Shown here: piece by piece, positions 5,761 to 5,762 of the stretch
Layout of the letters: each line of letters starts with the position of its first letter
Numbering within the stretch: the first letter of the stretch is position 1
Origin: Candidatus Coatesiibacteriota bacterium
Lineage (GTDB): Bacteria; RBG-13-66-14
Assembly (NCBI GenBank): GCA_030631385.1
Contig: DAOVLG010000138.1
Span: 1-5,762, forward strand
Direction: 5' to 3'
Length of the DNA: 5,762 bases
Translations under genes and position numbers: made by a program
Notes under the pieces: model-generated
What the model was told of the DNA's origin: nothing
The model's input: the letters and a program-made list of their open reading frames with translations, nothing else
The model's database searches: none

Positions 5761-5762
5761 GA

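Noticed and set aside
1..5762. CRISPR array, tRNA, rRNA, insertion sequence or attachment site
   Set aside because: No regularly spaced repeats, cloverleaf-type sequence, transposase motifs or terminal repeats were seen; the window is filled by the seven-to-eight-gene phage cassette.

Overview
The window is a compact, high-GC stretch (roughly two-thirds G+C by eye) of the late structural region of a tailed bacteriophage or prophage. All seven genes I can support lie on the minus strand, so the biology reads right to left. Together they form a recognisable head-assembly cassette of the phage Mu type (Mu gp28/gp29/I/T/gp36-like order). The standard genetic code and near-perfect GGAGG ribosome binding sites ahead of almost every gene point to a bacterial host. 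No host gene, integrase, transposase or tRNA is present, so host lineage and prophage status cannot be decided from this sequence.

Layout in transcription order: (1) 5760-4612, large terminase subunit, truncated at its N-terminus by the window edge; (2) 4595-3402, portal protein with a TTG start; (3) 3358-2519, Mu gpI-like prohead protease with a scaffold-like C-terminal half; (4) 2474-2055, small capsid decoration (cement) protein; (5) 2037-1114, Mu gpT-like major capsid protein; (6) 1049-618, Mu gp36-like (DUF1320) head-tail connector with a TTG start; (7) 624-151, an uncharacterised neck or tail-terminator candidate overlapping the previous gene by 7 nt; (8) 136-1, the first 45 codons of a probable tail-tube-like protein, cut by the left window edge. 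Counting the two truncated end genes, that makes eight coding regions.

The genes work as one assembly line. The portal nucleates the prohead, the protease/scaffold shapes and matures it, gpT builds the shell, the cement protein stabilises it, and terminase packages DNA through the portal. The connector and neck proteins then seal the head and join the tail. Intergenic gaps are 14-64 nt and I see no convincing promoter or strong terminator, so the cassette is probably one transcriptional unit. The only structured gap is the 64 nt after the capsid gene, which holds two adjacent hairpins.

This is an ordinary phage module rather than a new kind of system. The points worth a second look are: no Mu gpF (SPP1 gp7-like) minor head gene between portal and protease, two TTG starts with nearly identical leaders, the tandem hairpins after the capsid gene, a possible internal scaffold start in the protease gene, and a Mu-type head followed directly by a tube-like rather than a sheath-like tail gene.
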